Below are positions 33,135-35,165 of a stretch of 35,165 nt of DNA, in pieces. The notes under the pieces were generated by a model that saw only the letters and a list, made by a program, of their open reading frames with translations, was not told the DNA's origin and searched no databases. The position numbers were made by a program, and so were the translations under genes. This DNA is from an uncultured Oceanospirillaceae bacterium (GTDB taxonomy: Bacteria > Pseudomonadota > Gammaproteobacteria > Pseudomonadales > Oceanobacteraceae): NCBI GenBank assembly GCA_937974825.1, contig CALJVD010000225.1, positions 1-35,165 of the forward strand, read 5' to 3'. Position 1 is the first letter of the stretch. Each line of letters starts with the position of its first letter.

Positions 33135-34703
33135 TTATAGTTTGAAATCGTAAACAAAGGTAACTGTAAGAGATTCTTTCTTTAGACCAATAGGTAGCGG
33201 TGGGTATGGCTCACTATTTTTTACGGCTTCATGAGCGGCTTGATTTAATTCACGGTGTTTAGAGCGCTCAATATCACGAATCTCTAGTACTTTACCGTCT
33301 TTGCTAAGATCAAACTCAATAGTTACTAAGCCTTGTTTCTTTAAAATTCGTGCCGCAGCAGGGTAAACCACATTGCCTGCGATACGCTCTAGTTCTGCCT
33401 GAATGTACTTTGTTTCTAACTCTTCACTGCTTTCGCTTGGTTTAGCTTGTTGCAATGAAGCAGGCACGGTTGGCATAACAAGCTCTGGTTGAGGCTTGTT
33501 TTGTAAGCTAAAGAGATATGAAACACTGACTGGCCAGCTGTCACCGGTTAGATCTTTAGGGATAGTCATCTGGCTAGCAGAAGCATTAACCGCACGCTTT
33601 ACTTCGTTGACTAGAAGATCAGAAGAATTACCGCCACTGACTTTAATGTCGGACACTTCTTTATGTTTGTTTAGAGTGAAGTCTAATTCAACCAAGCCTT
33701 CTTGGCCGAACTGTTTTGCCCAAGCTGGGTACACAACGGCGGCGCGCACTTGGCGTTGAAGTTGCCATTGCAGCATGTTTAGGTGGTATAGCTGTTGCTC
33801 TTCTAATACCGAACTGTCTTTAGCCTTTGTTTGCGTCGCAGCAACAGGCTTAGGTTCGGGCTTTTTGTCTGCTGTCTTGGCTTTGTTCGCAGTTACAACC
33901 TTGGGGGTTGCTTGTACTTTTTGACGTTGAAGCTCTAACTCTGCTTGGCGCGCGGCTGCGGCAAGTTGAACACGCTTACGCTCTTCGGCCGCAGCTTGTC
34001 GGGCTTTCTCTGCTTCAATGCGTTCTCTTTCAGCGCGAATACGTGCTTGCTCAGCTTCAATGCGAGCTTGTTCGGCTTGACGAGTAGCCTGTTCTGCTGC
34101 GATCCAACCGGTAAACAAACCAGGGCGCTTAGGCTGATGGCTGAGTAAGGTTGCTTTGTGGCTGTCTGAAGAAGCTTCTTGGCCAAGGATCTGATTTCGA
34201 AACTCTCGGGTTGGCGGAAGTTTGCCAATCCAAGTATTTACCAGATAGTTAAATAAAGTTGTGCCTGATGCTTCAGCGACTAAATCATTGTTCAATAAGA
34301 TGCGACTGTTACCACCGGGTTGGTAATCAATGATAATTTCGTCACCCGCTTTAATGTCGCTGCGTGGAAAGCTAGTAAAGGTCATTAATGCTTGTTGAAC
34401 AGCAGGGTCTTGACTGAAGTTATCGTTGTTAATAGCAATGTTGTTTTGCCATATTTGTGACCAGCGGCGTGGTGACCAAGAGGGTACAGTAACGACAATT
34501 TGCATGCGTTTAGTGGTAGAGTCGGAGAGAATATAATTAATATCTTCGCTAGCTTGAGGTAGGTATAAACCACCGATGTACTGATCGCGCGTTAAGTGCT
34601 TAAAAACAGCACTACCATTTAAAACGAGATCGTCGGCATGAGCAGTAGATAAAACAAAAAGGGAGAGTAATAAGACAGTGAATTTAGACTTAAACCAGGA
34701 CAT
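33135..34703 (-). CDS. Periplasmic protein: chalcone-isomerase-like domain, TolA-like coiled coil, two TonB C-terminal domains
   Basis: 522 residues with an unusual order of parts. A cleavable signal peptide (1-23, ending STAHA) is followed by a chalcone-isomerase-like lipid-binding domain (about 24-180; LVLNGSAVFKHLTRDQYIGGLYL; NYLVNTWIGKLPPTREFR). Next comes an Ala/Glu/Arg heptad-type coiled coil (about 202-262) with repeats such as AEQARIE, a Lys/Pro-rich linker (265-300), then two TonB C-terminal-type domains (about 315-400 and 435-522), each with VVYPA and a G-L-V-x-[IL] strand. No transmembrane anchor remains after signal cleavage, unlike classical TonB. It could bridge envelope layers or carry a ligand; function unknown. 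It has no exbBD neighbours. The gene converges with the patatin gene. Confidence 0.85.
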   Translation of the reverse strand: MSWFKSKFTVLLLSLFVLSTAHADDLVLNGSAVFKHLTRDQYIGGLYLPQASEDINYILSDSTTKRMQIVVTVPSWSPRRWSQIWQNNIAINNDNFSQDPAVQQALMTFTSFPRSDIKAGDEIIIDYQPGGNSRILLNNDLVAEASGTTLFNYLVNTWIGKLPPTREFRNQILGQEASSDSHKATLLSHQPKRPGLFTGWIAAEQATRQAEQARIEAEQARIRAERERIEAEKARQAAAEERKRVQLAAAARQAELELQRQKVQATPKVVTANKAKTADKKPEPKPVAATQTKAKDSSVLEEQQLYHLNMLQWQLQRQVRAAVVYPAWAKQFGQEGLVELDFTLNKHKEVSDIKVSGGNSSDLLVNEVKRAVNASASQMTIPKDLTGDSWPVSVSYLFSLQNKPQPELVMPTVPASLQQAKPSESSEELETKYIQAELERIAGNVVYPAAARILKKQGLVTIEFDLSKDGKVLEIRDIERSKHRELNQAAHEAVKNSEPYPPLPIGLKKESLTVTFVYDFKL

Positions 34704-34847
34704 GAGGCATCGTAACCCTACTATTGTGCAAAAAATGGACTATACCGGATTTATGGCAAGCTTAGAATTGATCTCGGTTAACAAGTAACAAATTAACAAC
34801 AAAGTCGGCGTATAATACAACCATTACCGCCAAAACTAGCATTAATG

Positions 34848-35165
34848 CTATAAAGTCTTAAAGAAAACTTTAGAATTACGCTGCAAATTGTAGAGATATT
34901 GCTTTTCCTGAGGGAGCTCATGGACTTGTCCAGCGACAAAACCATGCTCTAAAAACCAATGGGCAGTGCGAGTGGTAAGGACAAATAAACGTTTTAGTTG
35001 TCGTTTCTTTGCTTCGTGTTCAATCTGTTCTAACAATAATGCACCACGGTTGGTACCACGATAACTTGGGTGTACAGCAACGCAGGCAAGCTCGGCTTGT
35101 TCGTCTGAATATGGGTAGAGCGCAGCACAAGCGGTAATAAGCCCGTCACGCTCGATAACAAAAAA
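34848..35165 (-). CDS. argA: N-acetylglutamate synthase (partial, C-terminal 105 residues)
   Basis: C-terminal GNAT acetyltransferase domain of ArgA, first enzyme of arginine synthesis from glutamate. The gene enters from the right window edge and is open to TAG at 34848-34850. The visible part reads ERDGLITACAALYPY, ACVAVHPSYRGTNRGALLL (the acetyl-CoA loop), LFVLTTRTAHWFLEHGF, and ends YLYNLQRNSKVFFKTL, which closely matches the E. coli ArgA tail as remembered. The N-terminal amino-acid-kinase domain lies outside the window, so its presence is not verified. Confidence 0.93.
   Translation of the reverse strand, partial: FFVIERDGLITACAALYPYSDEQAELACVAVHPSYRGTNRGALLLEQIEHEAKKRQLKRLFVLTTRTAHWFLEHGFVAGQVHELPQEKQYLYNLQRNSKVFFKTL

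Noticed and set aside
33935..34228. Open frames on both strands in the coiled-coil coding region of the TonB-domain gene
   Set aside because: They arise from the heptad-repeat Ala/Glu/Arg codons read in other frames; no independent signal.
34778..34816. TATAAT at 34811-34816 with TTAACA upstream as a plus-strand promoter
   Set aside because: Available TTAACA hexamers give spacers of 12 or 27 bases, and the direction runs into argA antisense; no gene would be served.
1..35165. CRISPR arrays, tRNA genes, insertion sequences, prophage or integron parts
   Set aside because: No direct-repeat arrays, cloverleaf-like sequences, transposase or integrase motifs or terminal repeats were seen in the read-through on either strand.

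Overview
The window looks like a chromosomal segment of a marine-type gammaproteobacterium, probably Oceanospirillales or a near relative. The support is Pseudomonas-like and Enterobacteria-like gene order (yqiB-cpdA-yqiA-parE, rppH-ptsP, lgt-thyA), close protein similarity to both groups as remembered, a moderate AT-leaning base composition, and HexR, UbiK and PA3496-like genes. I cannot name the genus. Coding density is high: about 31 protein genes, no tRNA or rRNA, no CRISPR array, no insertion sequence and no prophage. No stretch longer than 300 bases lacks a gene. The longest gaps are about 230 bases (6601-6825, 15740-15967) and 200 bases (25208-25409).

Layout. 1-6600 (minus): yqiB, cpdA, yqiA, parE, gap and a partial parC form one tight run. 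A glyceraldehyde-3-phosphate dehydrogenase gene sits between the two topoisomerase IV genes, and ParC carries Ile where Ser is usual at the main quinolone-contact residue. 6826-11014 (plus): tolC, gdhA, then a yceJ-yceI pair, each unit closed by a clear terminator. 11099-15739 (minus): a five-gene metabolic operon of acyl-CoA dehydrogenase, SDR, APH-type kinase, histidine-phosphatase-like protein and SDR. It resembles the kinase plus dehydrogenase logic of levulinate/4-hydroxy-acid catabolism (LvaA/LvaC, ACAD10/11). 15968-17905 (plus): a membrane GGDEF-EAL protein. 17913-19846: ubiK (minus), glnK (plus), a 58-residue PA3496-like protein (minus) and the hexR regulator (minus). 20005-23276 (plus): uvrD behind an SOS-box-like site, then a lipoprotein TRAP-type binding protein without its permease genes. 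23316-25207 (minus): an imelysin-family lipoprotein and a HAD phosphatase. 25410-28186 (plus): rppH and ptsP. 28187-28939 (minus): a TANGO2/NRDE protein. 29015-33127 (plus): TauE/SafE permease, lgt, thyA, folA and a patatin-like hydrolase. 33135-35165 (minus): a periplasmic protein with a chalcone-isomerase-like domain, a TolA-like coiled coil and two TonB C-terminal domains, then the 3' part of argA.

How the genes relate. Most of the window is core chromosome: DNA topology and repair (parC, parE, uvrD), folate and thymidylate (thyA, folA), lipoprotein maturation (lgt) and nitrogen/carbon control (gdhA, glnK, ptsP, hexR, gap). I see no defence island or clearly foreign block. The parts most worth following are the five-gene acyl-CoA operon, including a phosphatase-like protein lacking its usual second histidine, the composite chalcone-isomerase-like/double-TonB protein, the ParC substitution, and the gap gene inside the topoisomerase IV operon.
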